Part shown: positions 42,772 to 51,588 of the stretch, piece after piece
How the letters are laid out: the number at the start of each line of letters is the position of its first letter
Position numbering within the stretch: position 1 is the stretch's first letter
Source: RFSX01 sp965248155
GTDB taxonomy: Bacteria > Bacteroidota > Bacteroidia > Chitinophagales > Saprospiraceae
Length of the DNA: 64,000 bases
Reading direction: 5' to 3'
Assembly: GCA_965248155.1 (NCBI GenBank)
Contig: CBDFIO010000002.1
Coordinates: forward strand, 372,001 to 436,000
Position numbers and translations under genes: made by a program
Notes under the pieces: generated by a model
Seen by the model: the letters and a program-made list of their open reading frames with translations, nothing else
The model's database searches: none
Told to the model about the DNA's origin: nothing

Positions 42772-42821
42772 AATAAAGTGAATTTAATAGTTATGTATAA
42801 CTTAATTTTATTCACTTAATG

Positions 42822-42846
42822 GTCCACTTTTATTTGACGATTTACA
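42822..42846. repeat. IS3 right inverted repeat
   Basis: The 25-bp end is the exact inverse of 40203-40227 and ends in CA. It is followed by the duplicated ATA at 42847-42849. Confidence 0.9.
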
Positions 42847-42879
42847 ATACTACATTATAAAATATTACATAATATTATC

Positions 42880-42901
42880 AAAGCCCATATTTCAGGGCTT
42901 T
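42880..42901 (-). terminator. Hairpin downstream of tRNA-Ser
   Basis: AAAGCCC (42880-42886) pairs with GGGCTTT (42895-42901) around an 8-base loop. On the minus strand it lies 34 bases after the tRNA and is followed by a short U-poor tail, so it is only a moderate terminator. It also lies just past the end of the IS3-interrupted gene. Confidence 0.4.
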
Positions 42902-42934
42902 AGTATAACCATTTATAATACTATATAATAAAAG

Positions 42935-43022
42935 CGGAGAATGAGGGATTCGAACCCCCGATACCCTTTTGAGGTATACACGCTTTCCAAGCGTGCGCCT
43001 TCAGCCACTCGGCCAATTCTCC
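42935..43022 (-). tRNA. tRNA-Ser (anticodon GGA)
   Basis: On the minus strand an acceptor stem GGAGAAT/ATTCTCC with discriminator G closes an 88-base class II tRNA. The D arm contains TGGCCGAGTGG. The anticodon stem-loop has CGCTTGGAAAGCG with anticodon GGA (complement of 42986-42988). A long variable arm of TATACC/GGGTAT type follows, and the T arm contains GGGTTCGAATCCC. The 3' CCA is not encoded. Confidence 0.96.
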
Positions 43023-43050
43023 TCTGGACCACAAAATTAGTTTTTTTCAA

Positions 43051-43821
43051 TTATTCACGCAGCTGAAATACTTTTTTTGCTTGGATAGAAGTCAAAGTTT
43101 CAATTTCCTCTAGATCCATGTTTTTACATTCTGCAAGCTTTTGGGCAATTAATGGAATATAAGAACTCTCATTTCTTTTCGACCTATGGGGAGTCGGACT
43201 TAAATAAGGAGCATCTGTTTCCAAAACAACATTTTTCAGTGGGATAAATTCCAAGACCTCATCCATTTTTGAATTCTTAAAAGTTATCACTCCTCCTAAT
43301 CCCATATGAAAATTCAGATTTATTATGCGTTCACATTGTTCAATACTTCCATTGAAACAATGGAATATCCCCCTTAATTCTGAAGAGTGGTGCTTCTCTA
43401 TAATTTCAATTGTAAGATCGAGAGAGTTTCTGGAGTGTATAATAACCGGTAGTCCAAATGCTTTCGCCCACTCGATCTGAATTTCAAAGGCTTTTATTTG
43501 TTCTGTTTTAAAACTTGTATCCCAGTAAAGGTCAATTCCTGTTTCTCCAATACCATAATACTTTCGTTCTCCCAACATTTTTTGAAAAACATCCAATTCA
43601 TCTTGATAATCGAGATTTACGGAACAGGGATGCAGGCCTATCATAGGATAGCACATTTGAGGATAATCATCAACCAAGGCATGCAAGTCGTTAATAGTTG
43701 TAGTATCAATATTGGGTAGAAAAATCTTTCTGACATTATTATCTTTAGCGCGTCGAATCATTTCATCTTTATCATCTTTGAATTGATCCAGGTAAATATG
43801 TGCATGAGTATCTACAAACAT
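43051..43821 (-). CDS. tatD: TatD-family metal-dependent hydrolase
   Basis: The 256-residue amidohydrolase-fold protein has the paired metal ligands DTHAHIYLDQF at the start. It also shows IGLHPCSVN, GIGETGIDLYWD, LPVIIHSRNS, FHCFNGSIEQ and VLETDAPYLSPTPHR. TatD proteins are 3'-5' exonucleases linked to DNA repair. The start lies 13 bases from the divergent RNase H gene. Gene order downstream is tRNA-Ser. The length is normal for the family. Confidence 0.94.
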   Translation of the reverse strand: MFVDTHAHIYLDQFKDDKDEMIRRAKDNNVRKIFLPNIDTTTINDLHALVDDYPQMCYPMIGLHPCSVNLDYQDELDVFQKMLGERKYYGIGETGIDLYWDTSFKTEQIKAFEIQIEWAKAFGLPVIIHSRNSLDLTIEIIEKHHSSELRGIFHCFNGSIEQCERIINLNFHMGLGGVITFKNSKMDEVLEFIPLKNVVLETDAPYLSPTPHRSKRNESSYIPLIAQKLAECKNMDLEEIETLTSIQAKKVFQLRE

Positions 43822-43834
43822 CCTTTAAATCTTT

Positions 43835-44473
43835 ATGTCCAAGGCCAAAAATAAATATTATGTCGTGTGGGTAGGTCAAAAACCAAGTATTTATAATACC
43901 TGGAAAGACTGTCAAGTACAGATCTCTGGTTTCCCCAATGCAAAATATAAGTCATTCAAAACACTTGAAGCTGCGAAAGAAGCATTTGAAGGAAGCGCTT
44001 TAAGCCATATCTCATATAAAAAAAGTATTCGCCCAAAATCTGATTTTAATCAATTTCCAAAAGAAATTGAAAGTGAAAGTATTAGTGTTGATGCCGCCTG
44101 TAGCCGTAATCCGGGAATTATGGAATACCGAGGAGTACATACAATCAGCAAAGAGGAGATATTCCGAATGGGCCCTTTTGAAGATGGGACGAATAACATA
44201 GGTGAATTTCTTGCTCTTGTTCATGCCTTAGCCTATTTAAAGAAAGAAAAAAAAGAAAACTTAACAATTTATACAGATTCAAGGACTGGTCTTAGCTGGG
44301 TCAAAAAGAAGAAAGTAAAAACAACCTTGAACAAAACGAAGAAAAATAAAGTGATTTTTGATTTGATTGATAAAGCTATCATTTGGTTAAAAACAAATAC
44401 CTACAAAACCAAAATTTTAAAATGGGATACTGCAAGATGGGGAGAAATACCTGCAGATTTTGGACGTAAGTAA
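43835..44473 (+). CDS. rnhA: Ribonuclease HI with N-terminal RNA/DNA-hybrid-binding domain
   Basis: The 212-residue protein has an N-terminal viroplasmin/RHBD domain, about residues 4-50 (KYYVVWVGQKPSIYNTWKDC). RNase HI follows from about 80 with ISVDAACSRNPGIMEYRGV, NIGEFLALVHALAYL, IYTDSRTGLSWVKKKKV and a final DTARWGEIPADFGRK; the acidic catalytic residues appear present. Such fusions resemble eukaryotic RNase H1. It removes RNA from RNA-DNA hybrids. It abuts the convergent def gene with no bases between the stops. Confidence 0.93.
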   Translation: MSKAKNKYYVVWVGQKPSIYNTWKDCQVQISGFPNAKYKSFKTLEAAKEAFEGSALSHISYKKSIRPKSDFNQFPKEIESESISVDAACSRNPGIMEYRGVHTISKEEIFRMGPFEDGTNNIGEFLALVHALAYLKKEKKENLTIYTDSRTGLSWVKKKKVKTTLNKTKKNKVIFDLIDKAIIWLKTNTYKTKILKWDTARWGEIPADFGRK

Positions 44474-45034
44474 CTATTTTTTAGGTGCGAATTTCATCCT
44501 ATACTCAACACTAACATTTCTTTTTTTAATGTTTTCCAGTTTGCGCTTAATTAATCTCTTTCGAAGAGGTAATAATTTTTCAGTGAATAACTTACCTTCA
44601 ATATGATCATATTCGTGCTGAATTACTCTGGCATTAATTCCATCAAAACTATCCTCTTTTAATTCAAAGTTTTCATTATAATACCGGATTCTAATTTCAG
44701 CATTTCGGATGACATCTCCCCGAATATCTGGGATGCTAAGACATCCTTCTTCATAGGATTTTTCTTCACCTTCCTCTGTGAGCATCTGAGCATTAATAAA
44801 AGCCTGCTTTACTCCAGTTAATCCTTTTTCATCCCCCTCAACCTGTTTCGTATCCACAAGGAATAATCGAATACTTTTTCCAATCTGTGGAGCAGCGAGG
44901 CCAATACCTTTAGCATTGTACATCGTTTCCCACATGCTTGCAATGAGTTCATCTAAATCTTCATAGTCTGCTGTGATCTCTTTTGCTAATTTTTTAAGCA
45001 CTTTCTGTCCGTATGCATAAACGGGTAAAATCAT
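44474..45034 (-). CDS. def: Peptide deformylase
   Basis: This 186-residue enzyme removes the formyl group from nascent proteins. All three family motifs are intact: GIGLAAPQIG near residue 42, YEEGCLSIP near 93-101 with the metal Cys, and QHEYDHIEGKLF near 137 with two metal His residues and the catalytic Glu. It lies directly after ruvX with no intergenic base. Confidence 0.97.
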   Translation of the reverse strand: MILPVYAYGQKVLKKLAKEITADYEDLDELIASMWETMYNAKGIGLAAPQIGKSIRLFLVDTKQVEGDEKGLTGVKQAFINAQMLTEEGEEKSYEEGCLSIPDIRGDVIRNAEIRIRYYNENFELKEDSFDGINARVIQHEYDHIEGKLFTEKLLPLRKRLIKRKLENIKKRNVSVEYRMKFAPKK

Positions 45035-45445
45035 CTATATATGTTTCAAATATCTCTGCAAAATTATTACAGCACTTATCCTATCTATTCTCGATTTGTC
45101 TTGTCGCTGTTTTTTTGTTAAACCACTCTGTTGTATAATTTCAAGAGCTTCTTTTGAAGAATAGTTTTCATTTTGGAAATCAAATTCTATATCTCCATTA
45201 ATAGTTTTTAAATCCCTAATTACTTTTTCAATTTCCGCCACAATATAAGTTGGATTTCCGTCACGGTGGGTAGGAAAACCAAATACAATTTTTTCAACTT
45301 CCTCTTCCTGAGTATATGTTTCTATGAAAGATAATAGCGTGGAGCTCTTGATAGTTTTTAAAGGGGTAACTATAATCTGCATTGGATCGGTTACAGCCAA
45401 TCCACATCTTTTTATCCCATAATCAATAGACATTATTCTTCCCAC
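45035..45445 (-). CDS. ruvX: Putative Holliday-junction resolvase YqgF/RuvX
   Basis: The 136-residue RNase H-fold protein has IMSIDYGIKRCGLAVTDPMQ at the start, VEKIVFGFPTHRDGN in the middle and the ending KSRIDRISAVIILQRYL, which carries the second and third acidic positions. YqgF acts in 16S rRNA 5' maturation and is annotated as a resolvase. It is co-oriented and abutting with def, forming a ruvX-def operon. Confidence 0.94.
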   Translation of the reverse strand: MGRIMSIDYGIKRCGLAVTDPMQIIVTPLKTIKSSTLLSFIETYTQEEEVEKIVFGFPTHRDGNPTYIVAEIEKVIRDLKTINGDIEFDFQNENYSSKEALEIIQQSGLTKKQRQDKSRIDRISAVIILQRYLKHI

Positions 45446-45484
45446 AGGTATTATAATAGGGAAATGATCTTAAAAGTTCCTAAA

Positions 45485-45520
45485 ATAAAAAAGACCCCCT
45501 CCAAAATATCTGGAGAGGGG
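45485..45520 (-). terminator. Terminator of the 1484-aa secreted-protein gene
   Basis: On the minus strand CCCCTCTCC (45512-45520) pairs with GGAGGGGG (45495-45502) with one bulge, followed by TC and a run of T on the coding strand. The upstream side shares the motif CCATCCCAAAAAC with the corresponding terminator at 53644-53680, indicating related 3' ends. Confidence 0.8.
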
Positions 45521-45549
45521 CCCCATCCCAAAAACAGTAAATCTTTATA

Positions 45550-48500
45550 TTATTTTAGAACAACCATCTTAATAGATGCTGTATTCTGATCTGTTTGTAA
45601 ACTCAAGTACAATATTCCACTCGCACCAAGATCCTTGGCACTAATTTCAAGACTGTTGAGTCCTTTGTTATATGTTCCGGTATATTGTTTAATCAATTGG
45701 CCGTGAACATCATGTATACTTATAAGAACATCCTCATCCTGAATTAGATTAAATTCTATTAATGTAGAACTTGTAAATGGATTAGGAGTGTTCTGATACA
45801 ATTCAAATAATTGCGTATCGCTTGATTCAGTATTAATTGAATTATTAATTACTGGTTTAATAATTTCGTTTTGTGTATAAGCTTCACTGCTTAACACATC
45901 TGAATTAATGGCGATTACATGATCTGTATTTCCATTTTCTATTGCTCTGGCTACGATCTCAAAAACTTCAGATCCTTCAGAAATAGATTGAGGACTATTC
46001 CAACTAAGAATTATTTTTCCATTTGGAAGAATTCTGTAGTTTGTCTCATTGAAGTCATTTGAAGATCTTCTGATTTCAATTATTTCAATAAGATCTGAAT
46101 CGTAATCCATGGTAAATTGATATCCTTCTATACCACTAGTTTGAGAATAAACCGGAATATTCACGATATCTCCCTGGATAACATCAGTAGCATCATAACT
46201 CAATTCCATTGTATTTGAAAAGCGATTTTCAATTACAGGATTAGAGTTTATTGAGACTGAATTGTTAACATCACCAACCTTAATCGCAATGAAGTCAACA
46301 TTCATATTTGTATTAAGATTTGCAATTTCATAGTTCTCCACAATACTTTCCTTAAATGGATCCACAGGATCTTGGAATACGTATCCTTTGTCTACAAATC
46401 TCCAAGAATCATTATTAGGAAAATCCTTATAAATTCCTAGAATTACTTTTCTCAAATCAATTAAATCCCTAGATGACAATTCAGTATCATTGTTAATATC
46501 AGCAGCAATAACTTTATATGCTGATGGTAATTGATTTATTCCAAGAATATGTCTTTGTATTTCAATAATATCCAAAGTAGATACCCCATTTAAAGGTTCC
46601 TTATTACTATATGGATTCACGATATAATCGCCACCTGTAGGCATTTCTGTAAATGCATAAGATCCATCTGTGTCTGTCATAGTACTTAATGGACTGCCAT
46701 CCAGATTAACTTCTATATTATCCACAGTCTCAAGATCCTCTGTATACACAATACCATTTACATCTACCCTGGCATCCATCTGACCTACACAAGCGTTCAT
46801 ATTATCGTGAACATTAACATATGTCTCACAGTAAGATTGGATTAAATTTCCCCCAGGACCTACAACAGTAGCCCATATTTCTACTTCTTGATCTCCTCTG
46901 GTTGTGCAATCAAATATTTTATTTCTTTCAGATGTATCTGGTGAGAAAGACAATAATACTTCATAACCAGGACACGGATGATTACTTCCAGCATCAAAAT
47001 CGCTAGCCCATAATTCAACCATACCAAAATCATGTTGTCCATCATTGTCCAGATCAATTGGCATTAAATCTACTGCCAATCCACTGATACAGTATGTAGT
47101 TGCAGCTTTGCAATTCATTATAGTAAATGACTGGTTACATGTGGAAGCATTCCCGCATTTGTCATAGAATGTCCACTGGATGATATGCGATCCTATTGGA
47201 TAAGTTCCACTTGCATTAATTGAATCTCCAATACCATTATATTCAAGGTAAGGTGTCCCACTAAGAGAATATGGTCCAACACCAACTTCACCAGTATATA
47301 TCTTATATCTCCAACGTAGATTCTCATCCTCAGTACAATCATCAGATGCTGTGGCTGTCAATTCTACGTAACCAGAACTACATGTATTGTCATAAGTACA
47401 AACTGATATTGAATCACAAACCTCGACTTCTGGTTTTATATCATTTGAGATTTTGATGACCTGTTGACAAGTCCACACATGGAATAATCCTGTGTATGGG
47501 TCTTGCTGACACCAGTCAATTATTTCCCAAGTTCTTAGTATTTTGAAACAGGCATTTCCATTAAAATTATTAAAAGTGAACACCTCATCGTCCCAATCTG
47601 ATCCTATCAGATCACAGTGATCACCAGGGAATTTCGGATATCCTAATACATCAGGGCCTAATTCTTCCGGAGCCATACAACCTATTATAGTAGTGTCTCT
47701 TGGACATACAATAAGATCACCTCCATTAAATGGTTCAGGGTTTTCAAATGTTAATATTTGCTTACACGTTGAGGTTCTGCCTCCATTGTCTGTTGCAATA
47801 AATATTCTTATTAACTCCCCAACGTTACATTGGTTAAGTCTGTCATCAATTGAATCTCTTACTGTTGCTCCACAGTCATCAAGCACTGTAGCTTCACCAA
47901 ATAAAAATGCAAGATTCTGAGGATCATAAGGCGTATCACAATTTACAGTTTGATGTGGAGGACATATTAATGTTGGAGGAAGTTTGTCTTGTACAGTAAC
48001 ATTAACCATACAGTCATTATAATTTCCAAAAACATCTACTATTCTGAAAACCACCATATTATCCTCTCCTACATCGCTGCAACAGAATGTTGCTGACTGA
48101 CTGAATCCGCAGATATCTTTTATTTCAAGAACATATCTTTTCTCTAGAGTACACGAACCATCATGCCATTTTTCATCATCTTGAATAAATATACAATCCT
48201 CTCCTAAGTTATTTGATGGCTGTCCGAAACCCCAGTTATAATATGTCACAGGACTGTGGTCATCCCAGAGATAACCTCCGCCAAATCTTTTCATTCCTAT
48301 CCAAAATCCATAATCATTTCTCTTTCTGACTTCATATGTCAACCAGCTTTCTTCATCGTAAGTCTCAAATATAGCAAGTGATCCGCCATAGGCCCCTGCT
48401 CTGGATTTTGCAATTGTTGCTGTTGTTTTGTAGTCTGATAAGTAGTAATAACTTCCATTATATGAACCTAAATAATCAAGATTGCAAAAGGTAGGAATAT

Positions 48501-50004
48501 TACATTCACATCCTTCGGCATCCATTCTTCTAACAAGCATACAATGGTCTTTACAATCATCATAAGATCCGTCATCGAATGAAGTTGCATTAACTTTCGC
48601 TGTCCCACCTGTCGTCAAACTCACAACAGTATACTGATCGCAAACCGCAACCGGAGGTGTATTATCAACTACCTCAACCAAGACTTCACATACTTCAGAG
48701 TTATAACATTCATCATATACTGCAAAGCTTATAACATTTACACCCATTGGGATTGTTACAGCTTGTTGGCCATTATAATTTTTAACAAATCCACCTGGAT
48801 AAGTTAAGTCATAGGATAAAACTGTTGAACAATTATCAGTAGCATCAGGTAAAGGAAGTACTACTGTAACACCACAAGTCACATCACCATAATGGCTATT
48901 CACTGGACCTGTTATTGTATTCGTTGTTAGTTGAATTGATGGTGGACACACTACTACAGGTGCTTCTTCATCAAGAATTTCAAGAATTTGGAGGCATGTA
49001 TCATTAACTTCTCCGTTACAATGCCATTCTCTTAATATCCATGATCTCATTATTTTTCTTGAACATCCTACTTGAGGTAATTCAAAATCAGTGAATGTTA
49101 CCGCTGAATTACAGTAAACATCTGGATAAGGATATAGTGCCAAATTCGGCTGAGGAATAGCATTATTATAAAGGTGGTTAACAACAATTTCCGGAACACC
49201 AACTTCCAATGGGTCAGGATAATTGTTCATGTTGTCATCCCAATAAACGTCTAAGTCATTTTCTCCGTCATAATCAGTATCTGTATCAGGCGTGAAACCA
49301 CCCTGTCCAAATCTCCATTTACCATCACACGCTAATGTGTTATCATCAAACTGTGTATAACTTTGAGGACAAATAACATCATCAAAATCTATTCTTAATA
49401 GTCTATATATTATTGTACACTGCGGAGCATAATACCCTTTACTGTCAACAGCAGTATAAACTCTAACTATTTCTTTAATATAATCATCATCACAACTCAG
49501 TGGATTGATGTTTTCAGAAAGTAGAATAGGAGCTACAGGTCCTTCACATGCATCTATAAAAGTTGGACCTAAATAAGCTGATAAATCGCTACATGCAACA
49601 TCTATCGTGTCTGATGGGCAATAATCAATAATGGGTCCTAACTTATCTTCAATTGCCAAATATCCCCAACAAGAATTACCGCTTACCATATCTATTACTT
49701 CAGCAATAATAACTTGACCCATATATGCTCCTGTTACTACTGGACTAGTAGGTATATCAGCATATTCAGTATACACCTCGACATAAAAATCTCCAGCAGG
49801 ACATGATGTACTCTGGTCATTCAATATCATTTCCGGTGTGATATCTGCTTCACAAAAAATATCTAATGATACTTGTGTATTTCCATTACATGCAAGCGAA
49901 CATTGTGAATAAGAGAAATTGAAAGATGCGACGGTTAACAATAATGTAGTTAATATCACAATACTTCTCGTCCACCTTATAGTGGCACTGTTCAAATACT
50001 TCAT
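45550..50004 (-). CDS. Large T9SS-secreted protein with C-type lectin, dockerin, cohesin-like and type-A sorting domains
   Basis: The 1484-residue protein has a signal peptide (SIVILTTLLLTVASFNFSYSQ). It continues with Cys-rich HYR/Ig-like segments repeating CP-x(n)-A-D-N/D-C patterns such as DEEAPVVVCPPSIQLTT. A C-type lectin-like domain lies near residues 528-628 (GYLWDDHSPVTYYNWGFGQP, CIFIQDDEKWHDGSC). Further domains are a dockerin near 1130-1195 (NGVSTLDIIEIQRHILGI, AADINNDTELSSRDLIDLRK), a cohesin-like beta domain near 1278-1381 (EGYQFTMDYDSDLIEIIEI), and a type-A T9SS sorting domain at about 1400-1484 (ELYQNTPNPFTSSTLIEF). It is probably displayed or released at the cell surface for adhesion; the ligand is unknown. 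Confidence 0.9.
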   Translation of the reverse strand: MKYLNSATIRWTRSIVILTTLLLTVASFNFSYSQCSLACNGNTQVSLDIFCEADITPEMILNDQSTSCPAGDFYVEVYTEYADIPTSPVVTGAYMGQVIIAEVIDMVSGNSCWGYLAIEDKLGPIIDYCPSDTIDVACSDLSAYLGPTFIDACEGPVAPILLSENINPLSCDDDYIKEIVRVYTAVDSKGYYAPQCTIIYRLLRIDFDDVICPQSYTQFDDNTLACDGKWRFGQGGFTPDTDTDYDGENDLDVYWDDNMNNYPDPLEVGVPEIVVNHLYNNAIPQPNLALYPYPDVYCNSAVTFTDFELPQVGCSRKIMRSWILREWHCNGEVNDTCLQILEILDEEAPVVVCPPSIQLTTNTITGPVNSHYGDVTCGVTVVLPLPDATDNCSTVLSYDLTYPGGFVKNYNGQQAVTIPMGVNVISFAVYDECYNSEVCEVLVEVVDNTPPVAVCDQYTVVSLTTGGTAKVNATSFDDGSYDDCKDHCMLVRRMDAEGCECNIPTFCNLDYLGSYNGSYYYLSDYKTTATIAKSRAGAYGGSLAIFETYDEESWLTYEVRKRNDYGFWIGMKRFGGGYLWDDHSPVTYYNWGFGQPSNNLGEDCIFIQDDEKWHDGSCTLEKRYVLEIKDICGFSQSATFCCSDVGEDNMVVFRIVDVFGNYNDCMVNVTVQDKLPPTLICPPHQTVNCDTPYDPQNLAFLFGEATVLDDCGATVRDSIDDRLNQCNVGELIRIFIATDNGGRTSTCKQILTFENPEPFNGGDLIVCPRDTTIIGCMAPEELGPDVLGYPKFPGDHCDLIGSDWDDEVFTFNNFNGNACFKILRTWEIIDWCQQDPYTGLFHVWTCQQVIKISNDIKPEVEVCDSISVCTYDNTCSSGYVELTATASDDCTEDENLRWRYKIYTGEVGVGPYSLSGTPYLEYNGIGDSINASGTYPIGSHIIQWTFYDKCGNASTCNQSFTIMNCKAATTYCISGLAVDLMPIDLDNDGQHDFGMVELWASDFDAGSNHPCPGYEVLLSFSPDTSERNKIFDCTTRGDQEVEIWATVVGPGGNLIQSYCETYVNVHDNMNACVGQMDARVDVNGIVYTEDLETVDNIEVNLDGSPLSTMTDTDGSYAFTEMPTGGDYIVNPYSNKEPLNGVSTLDIIEIQRHILGINQLPSAYKVIAADINNDTELSSRDLIDLRKVILGIYKDFPNNDSWRFVDKGYVFQDPVDPFKESIVENYEIANLNTNMNVDFIAIKVGDVNNSVSINSNPVIENRFSNTMELSYDATDVIQGDIVNIPVYSQTSGIEGYQFTMDYDSDLIEIIEIRRSSNDFNETNYRILPNGKIILSWNSPQSISEGSEVFEIVARAIENGNTDHVIAINSDVLSSEAYTQNEIIKPVINNSINTESSDTQLFELYQNTPNPFTSSTLIEFNLIQDEDVLISIHDVHGQLIKQYTGTYNKGLNSLEISAKDLGASGILYLSLQTDQNTASIKMVVLK

Positions 50005-50253
50005 GAGATCCTCTTTTAATTAAAAATTTTACTGTTTGGAATAGAGTAATAGATTATGCACTCCTACCAAATGAAAAAATAGTTTACTTCTTTTCTAGTG
50101 GATCTATTAGGTACTCAAGGAAGGTGAATAGTTTAGTTAATTGTTTAATGTGTAGTTTACTTCTAATTAACTAAATACAAATGTAGGATTTATTTAATAT
50201 GTTGCACTACCCTATTTAGGGTATTTTTCATATTATTCTTTTTTATTAGGTGT
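50005..50253. other. Intergenic region upstream of the 1484-aa gene
   Basis: The stretch is AT-rich with no reading frame. On the minus strand TACATTTG (50178-50185) matches the -7 promoter consensus, which would give a leader of about 165 bases for the gene starting at 50004. A TTTG at the -33 distance is not seen. Confidence 0.35.
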
Positions 50254-51588
50254 TTATTTGATTTGGATATCAAAAAATTGGAGTACGTTATTATTACAAG
50301 CAGCAAGAAGTTTCCGGTCTCCGCTCTCCAGAACCATTTCCAATAACTGACTAATCTGGCCATCTAGGTATAATCCGCTATCCTGATTACTTAACGGAAC
50401 TAGGTTTCCCTGCCCATCATTTAGTAGTACAAAACCAAAACTTGCATCATTTCGAGGAGTCTCAACTTCTGAACCATATAAATTACCGGCAGCAATAAGG
50501 TCGCTGTATCCATCGAGATTTATATCGATAACAAGGAAGTCATTAATAGATGATATCTGAGCTTCATTGGGAAGCGCTTGGAGAGAAAATTCCTTTCCTT
50601 CTTTATTAATCAATATACTGTTAGCAAAATTCTTTGCAGAATATGTCAAAGAGTTTGAAAGATTCTCCTTTTCATATACATCATCTATTGTTGCCATTGC
50701 AAATGAATGATAATCAGGAAATTTCTCCTTAATAAACGGCATTTGATTTGATGTACATTCACGGCCTCTAAGTGGAAAACGATTACCAGAGTTATAATAA
50801 CTCAATACAATATCCAATGATCCGTTTTCATCAAAATCAGAACAAAATATCTCGAATGGCTCATCCGGACTTGCTTTATATTTATAATTCAGCCCTAAAT
50901 TCCCTAAAGCTATATCTTTCCAGCCATCATTATTAATATCTACAAATTCAATACAATTCCACCATCCTTCACTATTTTCAATAACAATAGGATCATCCAA
51001 AAGTCCTTCATTATTCATGAATATCTTTACAGGCATCCATTCTCCAACTAAGACCAAATCAAGCCAATCATCATTGTTTATATCTATCCAAGAGGCATCC
51101 GAAACCATTCCATTGAACCTATTTTCTTCTTCGAGGATATTTGTGAAAATTCCATCATTGTTTTCTAATAAGAAAGACTGTGCAGGAAATGGGTATCTAC
51201 CGGGAATCTGTCTGCCACCCACAAATAAATCAATATCTCCGTCATTATCATAATCTCCCTCAGAAATGCAGCCTCCACTTATGTTCATAATGGGCAGTGT
51301 CTTTGAATCCCTTACAAAGTTGCCTTTTCCATCATTGATGTATAATCTATCCTGAAGGTATTTATCATTTTCATCAAAATCATTTCCTCCACTAACAACA
51401 TACAGGTCATTATCCCCGTCATTATCTACATCAACAAATAAAGCATCAATATCTTCAGATAATTGATCCCTTTTGAAATCGGAATTTTGCATTTCATAAA
51501 GACCTCCCTCCGACGATTGAATAAATAGTTTTCCCAAACCCCTTTGAACCTCCGATATATATGTCACCAAGATTATCCCCATTAACAT
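50254..51588 (-). pseudogene. FG-GAP/VCBS ASPIC-UnbV lipoprotein, 3' part after frameshift
   Basis: This is the C-terminal 420-odd residues of the gene whose 5' part is at 51494-53575. Real coding begins near 51533, where the frame picks up as KLFIQSSEGGLYEMQNSDF. The segment contains FG-GAP/VCBS-type calcium-loop repeats (DVDNDGDNDLYVVSGGNDFD, DINNDDWLDLVLVGEW, DINNDGWKDIALGN, DINLDGYSDLIAAGN), as in integrin-like propellers. The frame above about 51540 is out of register and the ATG there is not a start. Joined to the 5' part the protein would be about 1110 residues, the usual size for this family. Confidence 0.85.

Larger units (their letters stand above)
40203..42846 (-). mobile_element. 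IS3-family (IS150-like) element with amplified left terminus
   Basis: The outer ends are perfect 25-bp inverted repeats (40203-40227 and 42822-42846) beginning TGTAAATCGTC. They are flanked on both sides by the 3-bp duplication ATA (40200-40202 and 42847-42849). Inside are orfA and orfB on the minus strand and a tandem array of a 385-bp unit at the left. The unaltered element, from 41383 to 42846, would be about 1464 bp, normal for this family; the array adds 1180 bp. Directly inside the outer left repeat lies a second, diverged 25-bp end sequence (40228-40252, TGTAGGTCTTC...), which is probably the native left end. Confidence 0.92.
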
